Counted from the first letter of the stretch, positions 1 to 59,010 are shown. The stretch: DNA of 64,000 nucleotides from Chiridota heheva (GCA_020152595.1 JAIGNY010000448.1:652501-716500); one strand, 5' to 3'. The notes: generated by a model not told the origin, from the letters alone. Numbers and translations: made by a program.

Positions 1-4
1 AGTA

Positions 5-27
5 TGGAGGTCCCTTTTGGACCTCCA
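5..27. repeat. Short hairpin GGAGGTCC/GGACCTCC
   Basis: Inverted arms GGAGGTCC and GGACCTCC with a five-base spacer, plus one flanking T/A pair. It shares the GGAGGT...ACCTCC core with the hairpins at 4432-4471 and 56911-56942. Confidence 0.7.
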
Positions 28-3000
28 CATTTTGGATGTTGACTTCATAAGTCACGGCTGTTCCCCCACGCTTTGGATACTTCCTACCATCACACTCCTT
101 GCCCAAGTTATTACTAAGCTTATTGGAGCGTGCAGTATCTCTATCATATCAATTACTGGTCTATACACATTCTCCAAGTCCAGCCCACGCTGAGCACGAA
201 TGTTTTGCTCTTAAATCTGCATCACTGTTTTTCATGTCATTGGTTCGAACACAGTCCAATGTAGGCCTACGCCTTCTACTATTATAAACAGGAATGTTTT
301 GCATGGAGATAAATGGACCCGCCACCCTCTTTAGTTTCCCGAAATTTGGCGGTGCCCAAAATTCAAAGGAATTTTTCCTTTTTTCCTTCAAAAGTCTATG
401 TTTCTCATTGCGCATTATTCTGGAGAAAAACACTGAATTTTATGCCCATAATACCAAAGGTTTTCCATTTTATAAAGCGTGACTGTGTATATACGGCATG
501 TTTAGAAACACGGCAAAGTTGCTGCTCAATACTTATTGCAATATATACATCACATTCAGAAATGTTATGTTTCATGCTTGACCTTGAAATAGCTAAGAAT
601 AGTAATTTCTTGTATTTCGGTGATTAATTTAGTCAACACAAATATCATTTCATTCATATCCAAGTGAGAAGATGCACACAATATTGTTTATTGAAAATGA
701 AATGCCGTTCAATCAATTTCCCTATATTTCATTTCTTTTGTCTTGTAAGATAGGAGCTACAATTGAGTCCCTACAATGATAGAAGGGATTATACTTGTCA
801 GATTATCCCCATTCTCTTCAACGCACTACCAAACTTGAATATGATGAAAAATTCCATTTTGTCAAATGATAAAAGTGTTTCACTTCCTATTTTTGAAAGG
901 AGGAAATGCATAAAAAGAAACAATATTAAAAATATGAAACTATATTTATTTCAAATATATTTATATTCACAGCAAAAACTTTCAATCTTTGTAACCAAAT
1001 TAGACGATGATTTCAAGCTAGACCTTTTTCATATAATGATTACAGATTATTATTATTATATTTCAGTCTTCTTTTTGTCAGGGGCCGCGGTATAAAGGCC
1101 TGGGACCTACAACAAATTCCACCCACCCGCACAAACGACTACACATAAATTTCAGCAAATCACCCATCACCTTGTCGTGGGCAAATGATCTATGCAAGGC
1201 TAGGCTAATTTCAACATTATGGCCACGATACCCTCTTTATGAGCATCATATGAGGCATGGGTCGCAAGATCCCCCTCCTCCCCCAAAGTAAAATGGTAAT
1301 GGTAAAAGGGTCAAGAAAAAAGGTTCAAATATTTCCCTAGGCGACACCCCCCTCCCCACCCCCTCCCCTCCACCCGAAAGGCTGGCTGCACCCATACGAG
1401 GAGCCATTGTAATTAACTCCTTCTCCAGTCTCTCTATTTCTTTACCTTATAAAAATGGATGAAATTTTGTAAGAATCCAACAATGAACTATTTTTATACA
1501 TATGCTTATATAAAATATTAAACAATGTCTTATTGATGATCCTGTGCAGTTCAATAACTGTTGAGTTTGGAAATCATTAACTTTCATTATTAACTGCAAA
1601 ATTCATGTCGACGGCAATCAAATGATAACGATATATCTGCGAGCGTTAGGCAAGATTATTTAAAATCTAATACAGAATCTTTAAAAAAAAAACATCAAAA
1701 AGGAGCAAAATTGTTTGTATCAGTCGGCAGACTTCCTTTTCCTCTCCCACAATCTGACAATTCTGTGGAGGAGAGTGGCCTATTGTAAGTTTTTGGCTCC
1801 ACTTTTCAATTGAATTAAATTCAGCAACATTTATTTTAGCCTTCTCAACATATACAGAATGATGTACACCACAGTCTTTTTATTTACGAAGAGGAGGAAA
1901 GCTTGGGTGAACTTAGTGAGTTCACCCTTAATAAAGATAAACGCTTATTTGCAAACAATTTGGATGTATGATACATGCATATACAGTGTACTAAGGACAA
2001 AAAAAGAAGAGGAAAATGGGACTAAGTACGAACAATTAAAAGTAGCGAGATAAAAAAGAATCAAATTGAATGTGCCTTTCAACTTTTAAAGGTCTATTAT
2101 CGTGTTGACGACAACGACAAGCATGTTAGCAGGCTATTTAAAGCAATACAACGTTTTTCATTAGTTCAAATATTTACACCAATACTGACAATACGATAAC
2201 CACCGTCGCAAGTCACTATAATAGTATGTATCATATTTACTGGTGATGTGCCAACAATTCAAGCAACTTTTTCGTAATGAGATTTCTTTTTAAAGAATTA
2301 TTTATAAAGATTTAGCACCGTGATCTAAATCTAGCCAAGATTTTACATATACTGAACAATTAAAAGCTCTCAAAATTTCATCAGCCTGTAACTCGACTCC
2401 ACTCAAGAATGTTATATTCTAAATTTAAACGTCAGCTATCGTCTTAATGTACACAGAAATGTTCAATACAATGTAATGTTTTTGATTGGTCGTAATCGAG
2501 CCAATCAATAACCGCCGCTGAAGTGACATCATTAGTATCTGAGTGTGTAGCAGAAATAACGACGTATGTGAAGCAATTTTCTTCAGACGAGAGCCCCTCT
2601 TTTAAGCCTTGCTCTACCGAAATCGTAATGTTCATTGTGTTAGGTAGTTATCTAAAATCTAGTTATATATAATCATTTAACCTCTATGGCATATTAATAT
2701 TCTAGATATAAGGACAGTATTTTTCAACTCCGCAATTCTTCATCATTAGCTAACCTGCTATCAGGTGAATTTCTATTTGCCTTTCAGACAAATTTCATCG
2801 CTAAACAATACATTAGGCTGTCAAAGTGGCGTATCATATAGTGTAAGAGATCTATATAATTTATTTACCTATACTTTTATTCGTCAATCTGTTTTCCAGT
2901 TTTCATTGAGTTCTGAGAGGTTATATAAATATTAGCGCTGAATATTTCGAAGTGTCTAATTACGTGATATAGATTTCTAAGATAATTGCATGCATCTAAT

Positions 3001-3109
3001 ATTCAGATATTAAAGACTGCGAAAAGAAACGAAATAATAAACTTAGAAAGTGTTCAGAAATCGTATTCCATGAAGGATATATTTACGTTGATAGCTCTAC
3101 TAATGTGCC

Positions 3110-3192
3110 GAATTGACTGGTTTCCTCCAGAATTGACTGGTTTCCTCCAGATTTAACTGGTTTCTCCCAGAATTGACTGATTTCCTCCAGAT
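3110..3192. repeat. 20-bp tandem repeat, about 4 copies
   Basis: Unit GAATTGACTGGTTTCCTCCA repeated four times with small changes (GATTTAACTGG, CTGATTTCC). Non-coding, in the integrin 3' flank. Confidence 0.85.
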
Positions 3193-3961
3193 TGTTTCTT
3201 CATTGTTCTCATACGCATTTCCGACCACGAGATCACGGCAACAATCCTTTAAGAATTACAGTTAAGACTACAAATATTTCGGCGTGTTTCAAAAACTACG
3301 AAATTATTGTAGTCTTTCTTATTTTAAGTTTTGTTCATTTTCTCAAAATTTAAGGGTGTGAACAGTTTTTTGGATTGGTTTGGGGTCAAAGGACGAAAAA
3401 ATTGCTGATAGCGGCGTAACATTTTCTGTTCGGAGGCTAAATTTTACTAAAGAGCAAAAAAAAAAAAAAAACAGGCCATTGCCTCAAAAATCTTGATCTT
3501 ATAGCAAAATTGATGAAACTTTTAGCAAAATGTCTGGACCTCTTAGCAAAATGTCTGGACCTTTTTACCTATTGGGTTGGGAGGGGGTGGGGGTGATTTC
3601 CTGGCTCCACCTATAAAATTCCAACTATTTCTTTTAGAAATAGAAGCTTAAAATACAATAATCGCTACGAAATCAAGATGTTGGCATCATTTCTTTACCA
3701 TTCTATTTTCCGCTTTTTTCCCCACCATTAATGATCTACCGCTAAACCAACTCTCTAAATGGAAAGTTTTTCCCTCTTGCTTTACTCTTTAGGCTCAAAA
3801 TTTTAAACACTTACAGTGCAGTTCATCATAATTAAAAAATCAGTACAGTGCAATTCATTATAACTAAAGAATCAGTATAAATTTTTCATATACATCGTAT
3901 CATATTTGATAGCATTATACATTTACAACTAAATTTACATACTAATAAATTTTAGAAATAA

Positions 3962-48849
<44,888 letters not shown>

Positions 48850-48879
<30 letters not shown>

Positions 48880-50035
48880 GCTGCAAGAAAATAGACAAGA
48901 AAGGTATTCAAAGTACAAGTAACAGTAAAACTTCATACTGCAAGAAAAGATACAATAAATGTATTTCCAGTATCAGTAAAAGCTGCTGTAAAGATGCATG
49001 TTGCAAGAAAAGATGCAAGAAATGTATTCATTTAATCACTAATAGCTGCAGTAAAGACATCATGCTGCAAGAAAAGATGCAAGAAAGGTATTCACAGCAT
49101 TATTAACGGCTGCAGTAAATACTTCATGCTGCAAGAAAAAATACAAGAAAGGTATTTACAGCATTATTAACAGCTGCAGTAAAGACTTCATGCTGCAAGA
49201 AAAGATACAAGAAAGAAATTCACAATATCAGCAACAGATGCAGTAAAGACATCATACTGCAAGAAAAGATGCAAGAAAGGTATTAGCAGCATTATTAACA
49301 ACCGCAATAAAGACATCATACTGCACGAAAATATACAACAAAGTGTTCACAGCATTAATAACAGCTGCAGCAAAGACTTCGTGCTGCAAGAAAAATACAA
49401 GAAATTTATTCACAAGTATCAGTTACAGCTGCAGTAAAGATATCATGCTGCAAGAAAAGATACAAGAAAGGTTTTCACAGTACTAGTAACAGCTGTAGTA
49501 AAGAATTCATGCTGCAAGACAAGATGCCAGAAAGGTATTCACAGTATCAGTAACAGCTGCAGTAAAGACATCATGCTGCAAGAAAATGATACAAGAAAAA
49601 TATTCACAGCATTATTGACCACTGCAGTAAAGACTTCATGTTGCAAGAAAAGATAACAAAAAAAGTATTCACAGTATCAGTTACAAATGCAGGAAAAAAC
49701 AAAAAAGGTATTCACAGCATTATTAACAACTGCAGTAAAGGCTTCATGCTGCAAGAAAAAAAACAAGAAGATATTCATAGTATCAGCTACAGCTGCAGTG
49801 AAGACATCATGCTGTAAGAAAATATACAAGAAAGGTATTCACAGTATCAGTAGCAGCTGCAGTAAAGACTTCATGCTGCAAGAAAAGATACAAGAAAGGT
49901 ATTCACAGCATTATTAACAGCTGCAGTCAAGGCTTCATGATGCAAGAAAAAATACAAGTACAGTATTAATAATAGATGCAGTAATGACTTCATGCTGCGA
50001 AGAAAAGATATTCACAGTGTTTTCCAGCATATAAC
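48850..50035. repeat. Exon-derived minisatellite, about 19 units of about 64 bp
   Basis: Plus-strand unit contains GCAGTAAAGACATCATGCTG then CAAGAAAAGATACAAGAAAG then GTATTCACAGTATCAGTAAC. The first unit (48850-48915) overlaps the integrin start exon. On the minus strand each unit reads a pyrimidine tract and CTTGCAG, then ATG and about ten codons matching the integrin signal peptide, then TGA. One unit near 49690 is internally deleted and the last two are degenerate. Confidence 0.92.
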
Positions 50036-53000
50036 ACTGATTTTTGTGTGATCGAAATGATATCGAAAGATACATATTGAACAATAAGATTTGACAGCAT
50101 AAATACAAATTGAAAAGAAAGTTCAACCAAGCTAATTAACAAGTCAGCAAGTAAAAGCCTACATCTTCTTTTTCGCAGTTCTGTTATGCTTTTTTAAAAG
50201 AGATTTCACTTCGTTAGTAACAGTTCTTATCACCTTTCTCGGTCTGCTAAAGTATTCACAGCTTGCAGAAGCGTGTGTTGGTTTTATTACAATAGATAAA
50301 TCATAAACCTGCCATGTTTAATTTAATTGAATACAAGACAATCGAGTACGTGACAAAAATAAGTGAAAATTAAGCAGTTTTTTTGTTTTCATTTTACAGT
50401 CCGTGTTTTAGATTCAATTGATGCATAACCAGATCACTTCCACAAATGATGAAATACACTTATTTCTCACGGGTGTAGCCCAGGGGTAGACAGGGTCGTA
50501 CCCATGCCCCCGAACACACACACGCCCACACATTCACATAAAAGCTATATGCTAATATTAAATCTGGTCTAATAACGCGTTGCATCTTACATGTCTTAAG
50601 GAATGATGTTACGCTGTTCAATTTAGTTCCACGACATACGTGCCCCACTGCCCCAGGGCCACTTAGTAGGGTACTGCCTTATTCAAGACATAATTACCGT
50701 ATAGAATATGCGACTTCACGACGCTACCATTATCTTTATCAATTTACTTTCTTTCGGAAGTACCTACACTGGCAGGCAGGCGGTACCTTAAATTTGTGCA
50801 ATAGACATTTGGAAGCGATTTCAAATTTCGGGATGGGAACATCGCTAACAAATGAACAGTATGTGCTCCCCTCCCCCCTAATAAAGACATATTCGTCGTA
50901 TCTACATTTCAAATATCTGTGGATCGAAAGACATTCGAAATTACTGTTAACAGCTTTATTAGGGTCGAGGCTAGTGGCTTTAATGGCAAATTTTGTACAT
51001 ATAAAATGCCGAAATCGTCCATGGTCCCTCTACAAGCGTTGACGGTGACACGTGCGACGGCATAGTAAAGCGCACCATTTAACGTTCACCACCCCTAAGC
51101 ATATTTGAAATGTTGTTTAAAACTGTGCACTGCATTTCAACCATGGTCTAAACAACCAACCCAACACAATGTGTATATGTATGTGACGGTGGGCGTGCGT
51201 ACCCACTCGCATCCACAACACTTTCGAGGTTATATTGAAAACATACATGCAAAATATTCATGAGGTTTAATTAATAAATAAAAGAGAAATTAAGAATTAA
51301 GTCAATCATACCCGTGATCTTCTAGATTGCAATGGTATATATCCAACATCTGAACGTAAGTTAGTTTCTAAAAAGATGCTTTTCAATTTTTCAAGGTGAT
51401 GTACCAGACAGTGTTCTAATTTGTTTAATAATATAATAATTCCAACTGCACTGAGTCACTAACCTAAAAAACAGAACTGCTTTTCATACGAACTCACACT
51501 AGAACATTTTAATACCAAGGGAGAATGTGTTCCGCTGCTATGTTTGCAGTTAGGGAGTTTAACATTGACATTTAACCCTTTAGTCTGACAGAATAATATT
51601 GCTGTTTTTCTTCACCCTGTAGTCTGGGTAATATTAATTGTCCAACAAAATAATAAATCTTCGAAAGTATTAAATTGTTGTGCCGTTGCATCTGTATATT
51701 CTCATTATTGTTTGCATCTCACGTGGTGACTTAGGCTGGATGTCATTGTAGTATAAATCTGTGACGTCATTCCATAAGGAGATTATTTAAGAATAAAACT
51801 ACTAATCTAAACCTCCAGCATGGACAAACCATGGTAAAGAATAGTCAATAAATAATCCCCCCCCCCCCCCCTCTTCCCACACACACACCATCAAAACAGG
51901 GTCCAGATAGTATCAAATTGTCATTTTTCCTCCGGACAGTGAAATATATTGCTATTTTTCGAAACGTTTAGCCATCAGCAATTGTTACCCTGCTGGTTAC
52001 CCCCTCCCCAGGCCCCATTATCCCCATCCGAAAGGTTGGCTTTCACCCCTTCAGCTGCGCCTCGAATATAGGCTGAAGGCTCTTAAATAAATTGTTTTCC
52101 CCCACACTGCCCCACTAGGGCCACCACCAATTTGAAAGGCTGGCATATGGGCAGTTTGTTCGTTATTCATATTGTTGTAAATACATCCCCCCCCCCAACC
52201 TCCTCCGAGATTTGAGGGGCACTTCTCCCCCCCCCCCCTTCCCCCATCTACATTTTTTAGAATTTGTATCTTAATATGCTGCATCTTAGCATGATTGTGT
52301 GGTTTCCCCTCCCCTACTTTTGACTTTCGGTATGCAAATCCCAACCTTGTCACCCCCTACATTATATCCCCTACTTTTGATTTTCGGTAGGCAAATCCCA
52401 CCCTAGTCACCCTTTACATTAATTATCGGGTTGTGTGTCTTTTCATTTTAGTGGCGCGTGTGTGCGTGTTTTACTTTTACTCGGGTAATTTTAAAGCCCC
52501 CCTTCGGTCCCTCGGAGCAGGCATCTTAAAGCAGATCGCCCTATGAATTCAGTCACGGTACATTCTGCCGACAAGGGTCAGGGTAAACGTTAATGTAGAA
52601 ACATGGCGTGCATTTATAATTTTTGTGATGTAGTTTAATCAAACTAATGCGAGCTGCTTTGCATTCCACAATTTAGAGCTTCTAATCTGCCTTATCATCG
52701 AGCTGATCCCTCAGTCCTGAGGAGGTTTTCTCTAATATGTGTTCTGAGGGAGTACATGAGAGAGTCCTGAAAAATAATCACCAAATTCCTGAAATGGATA
52801 AACCTAACTTAGTGATTCATTTGGATGTTGTTATCTTTCGTTTGTCACTGTCAGTGATCAATGTTTTAATGCAGTGAGATAAAGACCGTGCAGTCTACAT
52901 CTGATGCGATGTCTGCATTCCGACTGATCAATGTAGCCTATATATTAGACCTAGCAGACTAGCTCGGCCTCTTTGCAAATATTTACCATGAAAACTTGCT

Positions 53001-53695
53001 GCAGACAGGTTGATATTGCAGATTACAAGTAGGAATTCCTTTCTGCAAACACTTGGCTTTTTTTACCTGATGCAGAATATTTTTTCAAAGCCAGTTTGTT
53101 TTAACGTGGAGAAATTATACAATAGGCCAAAATATTTACACAAATTCTGGCATTTCCATCAATAAGAGCCGCGGAAATATTGTTCTACCAGCTGACCAGT
53201 ATATATCACATTTACTGGTGACGTGTAAAACAATTCTATTTGGACTCTCCCTTTTAAGTCTACTCGAGAAACAAGGCTATTGGAAAACATAACTTTATGA
53301 GTTTTTTTAAACGTATCTATTTCAAAATCGCAAAATTCGGATCAGTTTTTCTTCTTTGAAACAAACAATCTTACTGATGAGGCTCCTGGAATAGGAGGTT
53401 GTGGGCTGATCCCTCTTTTCATAGAGGAAAAGTGCCCCCTTCCAGATGGTACAAGTGCACTTTCAACCATTGAAAAATATTCCCATTCAACTTTTCAAAG
53501 ACAATGTACAAGGTAACAGAATTACCGCCCTCAAAAAGACTAAAATTGTGAAATTTTACGCCTTCGCGCGCATACACTTTATTTCCTCAAATTTTCCACA
53601 CAGAAATATTGGGGGCCTAATTATCCAACATTGGAGTTTCTCTGGACTTTAAAGAAAAAGCCTTCACCACTTTTCCCCTTTGATAAATTGTAAAA
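50036..53695. other. 5' flank of the integrin gene, no recognisable gene
   Basis: AT-rich with C-runs at 51857-51870 and 52190-52240 and short spurious frames. I could not identify a promoter or 5' non-coding exon, although the acceptor before exon 1 suggests one lies in or beyond this stretch. Confidence 0.5.
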
Positions 53696-53970
53696 ACTCG
53701 ACGACGACGACAATTACAATGACGGCCCGGTTGTCGCCTGCGTAATCGGTATGATAGTAACAATGCTATCACGAAACGCTTAATACGACCTGGACGAGAA
53801 CACAGGTACGACGTACGGACAGACATAACAACGACAACCAAGTCAATGTCCACGGCCTTTGATAACCAGTTGCGGTGCACTGGCGTGTCTACCCAACCCA
53901 GGCTTGAACCCAGGGCCTCGTGGTCTGTAGTCATGTATGATAACTGCTACACCACAGTTGGTAGACATGT
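53696..53970 (-). mobile_element. tRNA-derived SINE, copy 3
   Basis: Minus-strand head with A-box-like TGGTGTAGCAGTTATCA and B box GGGTTCAAGCCTGGG (plus 53898-53912), then the shared body and a CGTCGTCGTCG-like tail. Full-length relative to copy 1, with few differences. Confidence 0.85.
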
Positions 53971-56386
53971 AAAAACTATTTAAAATAGGGCTTACATTAA
54001 GTGCAATCCACTCACTTTTCTTCAGTGGGGCACCTTTGAAATAGGGCAACACTTACCGTTGTCATAGATTGACGTGCCCTCCCTTCCACCTTCTTTTTAG
54101 AAGTGCCCTGCACAGATATAAAAGCTTCAGTGTTTGTTCATATATTAGATACAAGTACCTTATCATAACTGATCTTTGATAGATTGTACAGTGGAAGAAA
54201 GTAACACAAACATCAATTGCGTTGTGCAATCTACCCAACAGTCTGAAAGTGGGGCACTCTAATTCGTAGTCCGCGGGGAAAATTTACAATCGGATCCTTA
54301 CCACTGACTGACTGACTCGCTGAAGACGGAATGTGAATTTATCAGGGATATCGCGTAGCTAGCGGAAGAGGAAGGGGGGGGGGTGGGGGCGGGGGTTCCA
54401 AAAAAGGAATTTTTACAATAGGAAATCAGTATGTTGAATTGTTGGTAATCCTGATGAAAGCGATTGATATAGAGCTCAGTTGTATACCAGCCATCTTTGG
54501 AAAAGGGATCACAAATATTTCCGAAAGCCGAATTTTTAGGTTAGGAAATTCCGAAGTTTTCCTCAAAATATCCGACTCGTTCCTCAAATTTCTAAAGTAT
54601 TTCCTAAAAATTCCCAAAGTTTTACTGAAAATATGCGACTTTTCCTTCAAAAATCAAGGTTTTCCTCAAAATATCCAAATTTATCCGACTGTTCTCTAAA
54701 ATGTATCCGGTAAACGGAGGGGTTGGGGGTTGGAGGGGAGGGGAAGCTTAGATTATACAATAATGTACGAATCTCTTATCACGGTAAAGAGGGGAGGTGG
54801 ATCGTAAAATTATTGAAAATTCTGGTAAAATATTTGGTAACATTTCCCGAAAATTGATGATAATTTCTTAAACATGAAGAACATTTTCCGAAATGGAAAG
54901 AAATTTACCGAAAATTGAAGCAACTTCCTCGAAAATGAAGGAAAATCTAGGAAAATTGTAAAAAATGTTTTTCAAAAATTTTTAGCAAATGTCCCTGAAA
55001 TAAAGGAAATTTTACGAAAATTAACGGAGATTTCTCAAAAATTGAATATGCCATGGAATTAGTTCAATTCATTAAACCATGATTAGGGGCCAAAATGTAC
55101 TTGGTCCCACCCCAAATAATGCTTAATCATTGCGGGGTCTTGGCCCCCTTGGCTCCCCCGGTTCCTACTCCACTGGCTTTAGCGAGGGGGTAAACAACCC
55201 ATTAAAGGCATTCCTTAACCTGTTAACCTAAGAAAGCATGATCCATAATCTCATACAGTCATAGTCATAATTTTCTGCACTTCGTTGGACAAAGCTCGTA
55301 ATAAAACATTCAGGAAATCAGTCGTCTACCTTTTTTAACTTTTATCATATAAAAACATATATTTGGTATTCCAGAACGGGGAGTTTTTCAGAAAAGGTTA
55401 TGAACTCTTTTATGCGTATAATATTTGGCAGTTTTTTAAAGTGAATACCAATGATATGATCAGACATGCGCATCCGTTTGATGTATTTTAAAAGATACCG
55501 TCACCGACGAATGCTAACAAAGACCATTAAGGAAATTCTAATGTGGGTTCCATTATATTCGTACTTGACGTTTTTTAGTAAGCTCAATGCTTTTTTACAG
55601 TTAATTTGCAACAGCACTTTGGAATTATGATAGACATTCAAAGTAGCAAAGGAAAATATAAGAAAGTTCTTCCTGTAATACATCAAATTTGCATATTGAT
55701 GCCTTAGAATTCGAAACACTGTACAATGGTCGCTGGCAATTTTTAACCCATTTTGATTAAAATTGTTTGCTACTTTCCTGTGTTGTTTTTTTCTAAATAG
55801 AATATAATACAATAAAGTTAATGTTGCCACATCTTATACCCTTAAAGCTACAGTTTCTTTAGGTGTGTGCAGTCGGTTCTCTAGTTCAGGGTTAATGTTA
55901 GAATTAAGGTCAGATTAGGTTTTAGTGTTACGAATAAGAAACAAGGAACTAACTTAACAGACCCAGTTTCTTCGCAGTTCTCCGTCTTTGTATGTTAACT
56001 CAGTGGGTGGTCAAGCAACAGTTACATGGAAGAAGACTTCAAGATAAACACAATTGGAAAAAACACATTTCACTCTCATTCCGTTTACAAAATATTCAGG
56101 TTTAAAGTTCTGTCTCATTTGAAGACTTCAAAATAAACAAAATTGGAAAGAACTTGGAAAGAACACAGTTCACTATTATTCCGCTTACAAAATATCAGGT
56201 TTAAAGTTCTGTCTCATTTGACTGACTTCAGACTAGTTGCGACGTCACATCCCCACATTCTCCGAATTGTTATCATATTGTTTCCCTATATTTCATGTTG
56301 TAAAACCATTGGGTATGTCAAGAAAGTAGTAAAACGTTATCAAGCAAACTAAATAGAATTTAAAACCGGTGAAATTTTGGAGAAAA
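53971..56386. other. Repeat-rich flank, no gene
   Basis: Holds a repeat of the GGAAAATTT type (about 54380-55160) bounded by G-rich and C-rich segments and words like GCGTAGCTAGCGG. The remainder is AT-rich; frames are short and not convincing. Confidence 0.5.
54380..55160. repeat. Dispersed repeat with GAAAATTTCC sub-repeats
   Basis: Many short units (TTCCTCAAAATATCCGACT, TTTACCGAAAATTGAAG, TTCCTCGAAAATGAAGG) spread over about 700 bp in mixed polarity, with poly-G at 54376-54395. Resembles 11330-11740 and 35700-36030. Confidence 0.45.
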
Positions 56387-56422
56387 CCAAAGAGCTTCTA
56401 CACATGTGTAGAAGCTCTTTGG
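56387..56422. repeat. 36-bp perfect palindrome
   Basis: CCAAAGAGCTTCTACACA joined with no spacer to its exact reverse complement. Flanks are not palindromic and no related copy is seen in the window. Confidence 0.97.
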
Positions 56423-56910
56423 AAAAACAATCAATCAGCAAAACTCTAAATCAGTTCAACCAACATTCTCCAGTAGACTTTCATGACCAGTCATTCTAAC
56501 ACAAAAGACAAAGTACTTAAACGTGAATATCTCCTTAACAGAATAAGTTGTTGACGTATAGTAGTACCATTGCGTTTATTCAAACTTAGTATGTACATGT
56601 AACCAATAACCAGGATGCCATGTATCCAATATGATATAATAAAGCCCTCGAAACCGAAAGCCAGCTGTTTAACCACAAACTTAATACTACCGGTGTTATG
56701 AGAATTAGCGTATCTCCTTACAGAAAATAAAGGATATATTAGTGAAGAGGAACATAGCAAATCAACGTTTACTGGTTGTTTGAACTTCCCGGAAACTGAG
56801 AAATATTAGCTCCTGATGACGTCAAAGCAAATATTTGCCCTTTTTTAAAAATCTCTGTATACCCTTGAAAGACAAGGACAACTAATGAACGAAATCACTT
56901 TTATGATCTG

Positions 56911-56942
56911 ATCAAGGAGGTTTAAAGTGGTACCTCCTTGAT
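56911..56942. repeat. Hairpin sharing a core with 4432-4471
   Basis: Arms ATCAAGGAGGT and ACCTCCTTGAT around TTAAAGTGGT. The segment AAAGTGGTACCTCC is identical to the inner arm of the 40-bp palindrome at 4432-4471. Confidence 0.85.
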
Positions 56943-58600
56943 ATGATGATATGAACGTATCATGCTATCAAAGTGCTTGATCCCTCGCATCCTCATCCAA
57001 AAGACAGCAGTGTAGAAACGCTGGGGGCGTCGGGGGATGACCTTAACTAGCTGAGACCCCCTAGGCTATAGCTACCATTTTTATATTTTTGTAAGTATGA
57101 TAGTAGGGTGATTTTAGAATTTGATGACATTCTTAGGATCAATCTATTATTCTCCACCTGTCCACAAACATTTTAAGTGTAGCGAAAAGACATCCCTTTA
57201 CCTGCAATATCCATGGCTCCCTGTTGCCCGTTTCTTTCGCGGCCATTAGGTTTTATTTGGTTTTGGTTTGTCTATGATGCCGTAATTGTTACGGTGTTGT
57301 GCAACACAGTGCTAAAGCGGTCACACTCAACTCTGCGCGCCAAACGGAATCAACACTTCATTGTTTGGGTGCTAAAACAATAAATAAAAACTCAACCCCA
57401 AATATAATTAAATCCTCCAAGATCCCCATATCAAAATATGCATGACCAACTAGTTTGAATGATTCCAGACCCACAGCAAGGAAAATCTAACGCCGCCACT
57501 GAGTTACATCTCTCCCAGCATCCCCACCCCCACCCCACACGCACCCCCACACACCCCACACACACACACACACACTAAAACATGCTCACTGCCTCACTAT
57601 AGTTTGAACTTTATAATTTTATACATATTTGCACCAAAAATCAATGACTTACTGCCCACCCACCCCCCTCCACCCATACACAGACTAACAAAATGTTTAT
57701 GCTGCCTCACTACAGTTTTAGCGTTACACAGTGCTTGCATACATTTTTGCACCAGAAATCCATGCCTTAATAAAGTTATTGCATACATCACGATGCTCAC
57801 CGGTCGAAAATGAAACTATGCCTGTGCGTCAAGTCATGAAATTGCAACTTTGCAATTATCTTTTAGTCAGTTGTAAGGATTTAACTAATTTTTCATTAAA
57901 GTACAGACTAAACAGCTCAAAAGAAAGTACGTAAAGGCCTTATGCGTTGTGGTGTTCTTTCTGACGGACAGCTTTCTCACAGCCAGACAGCGCTTTTCAT
58001 TGGAAAAACGGAAAATGTGTCCAAGATTTACACTTCAAAATTTGAAGTAAATAAGACTTTTGAATTTTGTGTTTGTTGCCCTGCTTCTGTGCTTGTCATA
58101 TGCTATATTCTGACACAGATGAAATTAATCACTAAAAGTATGCTTCAATATTTACACTGAAGTAAGAAATTACAAGATTTGTACTACAACATGTCCACGC
58201 TTGATGCTTAATCAATTAGTAGGTTTCATCAATTTCTGAATTGGTGGCCTGGAAAATATTTACGGTTTAACTAGAAAACTGTTGACAGAAGTAAACAAAA
58301 ATCTTTTCTAGATTTTCAAAAAAATCTGCAACATATACATATACTAAGTATTTTCTCTAACTTTCTTTTCCACATACCCCCTCCCCATCCATGCCATCCC
58401 CAACTGTAAACCGCGTAGTGGACCAAGGCCTGCTACGAAAAATCATCTTAAACCTTTTTAAGATGATTAGGTTTTCTTTCTACAGTTCTAATGGTGATCC
58501 AAATAGTAGGCATTGCTTCCATAAAGAAATTTCCAGGCATTTGAGGCAAATGAGCTGTGCACATAGGCTGACGGGTATGCCAGGCATTCTCGAGTGAAGC
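56943..58600. other. Flank with minor repeats, no gene
   Basis: Two related segments (57590-57650 and 57708-57770; shared TTTGCACCA-AAATC) form a diverged duplication of about 115 bp. A 12-bp inverted repeat AATCATCTTAAA/TTTAAGATGATT sits at 58441-58468. CA and CCCC runs near 57520-57575. Confidence 0.6.
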
Positions 58601-59010
58601 ATTCTCGTGGGGAAAGCATGCACGAGGTGGAAAGCAATCTCGGGCAAAGCATTATCATGGGTGCATGGGGGAAGTCATTCTCGTGAAGAAACATTCTCGC
58701 GGGGAAATCATTTTCTGGCGTGAAGAAAGCATTCTCGTGGGGTAAGCATTCTAGTGGGGTTAGCATTCTAGTGGGGAAAGCATGCTCGAGGTGGGAAGCA
58801 TCCTCGGGGGAAAGCATTCTCGTGGGGAAGCACGCTCGAGGTGGAAGCATCGCTCGGGGTGGGAAGCGTTCTCGAGGAAAGCATTATCATGGGGAAAGAA
58901 TGCTCTTAGAAAAGAACTCTCGTAGGGAAAGAATCATCGTGGGGCAAGCATTCTCGCGAGGAAATCATTCCCGTGAAGAAAGCATTATCATGGGGGAAAG
59001 CATTCCCATG
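58600..59010. repeat. Minisatellite of AAGCATTCTCGTGGGG units
   Basis: About 18-20 irregular units of 17-25 bp built on GAAAGCATTCTCGTGGGG, with variants GCATGCTCGAGGTGG and GCATTATCATGGGG. The frames across it are repeat artefacts. Confidence 0.85.

Larger units (their letters stand above)
1..3961. other. 3' flank of the integrin gene, no recognisable gene
   Basis: AT-rich sequence with only short, low-complexity open frames. It includes the integrin 3' UTR, whose end I cannot place. The nearest AATAAA on the minus strand that I found is at 2860-2865, about 1.1 kb past the stop, and nothing else supports it. Other content: a hairpin at 5-27, a C-rich stretch near 1340-1375, and a 20-bp tandem repeat at 3110-3192. 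Confidence 0.6.

Noticed and set aside
777-790. NPFY codon pattern on the minus strand, considered as the last integrin exon
   Set aside because: A stop lies a few codons upstream and no acceptor in the right phase; the true exon is at 3962-4039 with matching phase and flanking motifs.
2860-2865. AATAAA on the minus strand as the integrin polyadenylation signal
   Set aside because: Isolated hexamer 1.1 kb past the stop with no further support; position of the true 3' end stays open.
49687-49917. Cys/Lys-rich 76-codon frame
   Set aside because: A chance frame through the 64-bp minisatellite; the sense strand of the homologous exon is the opposite one.
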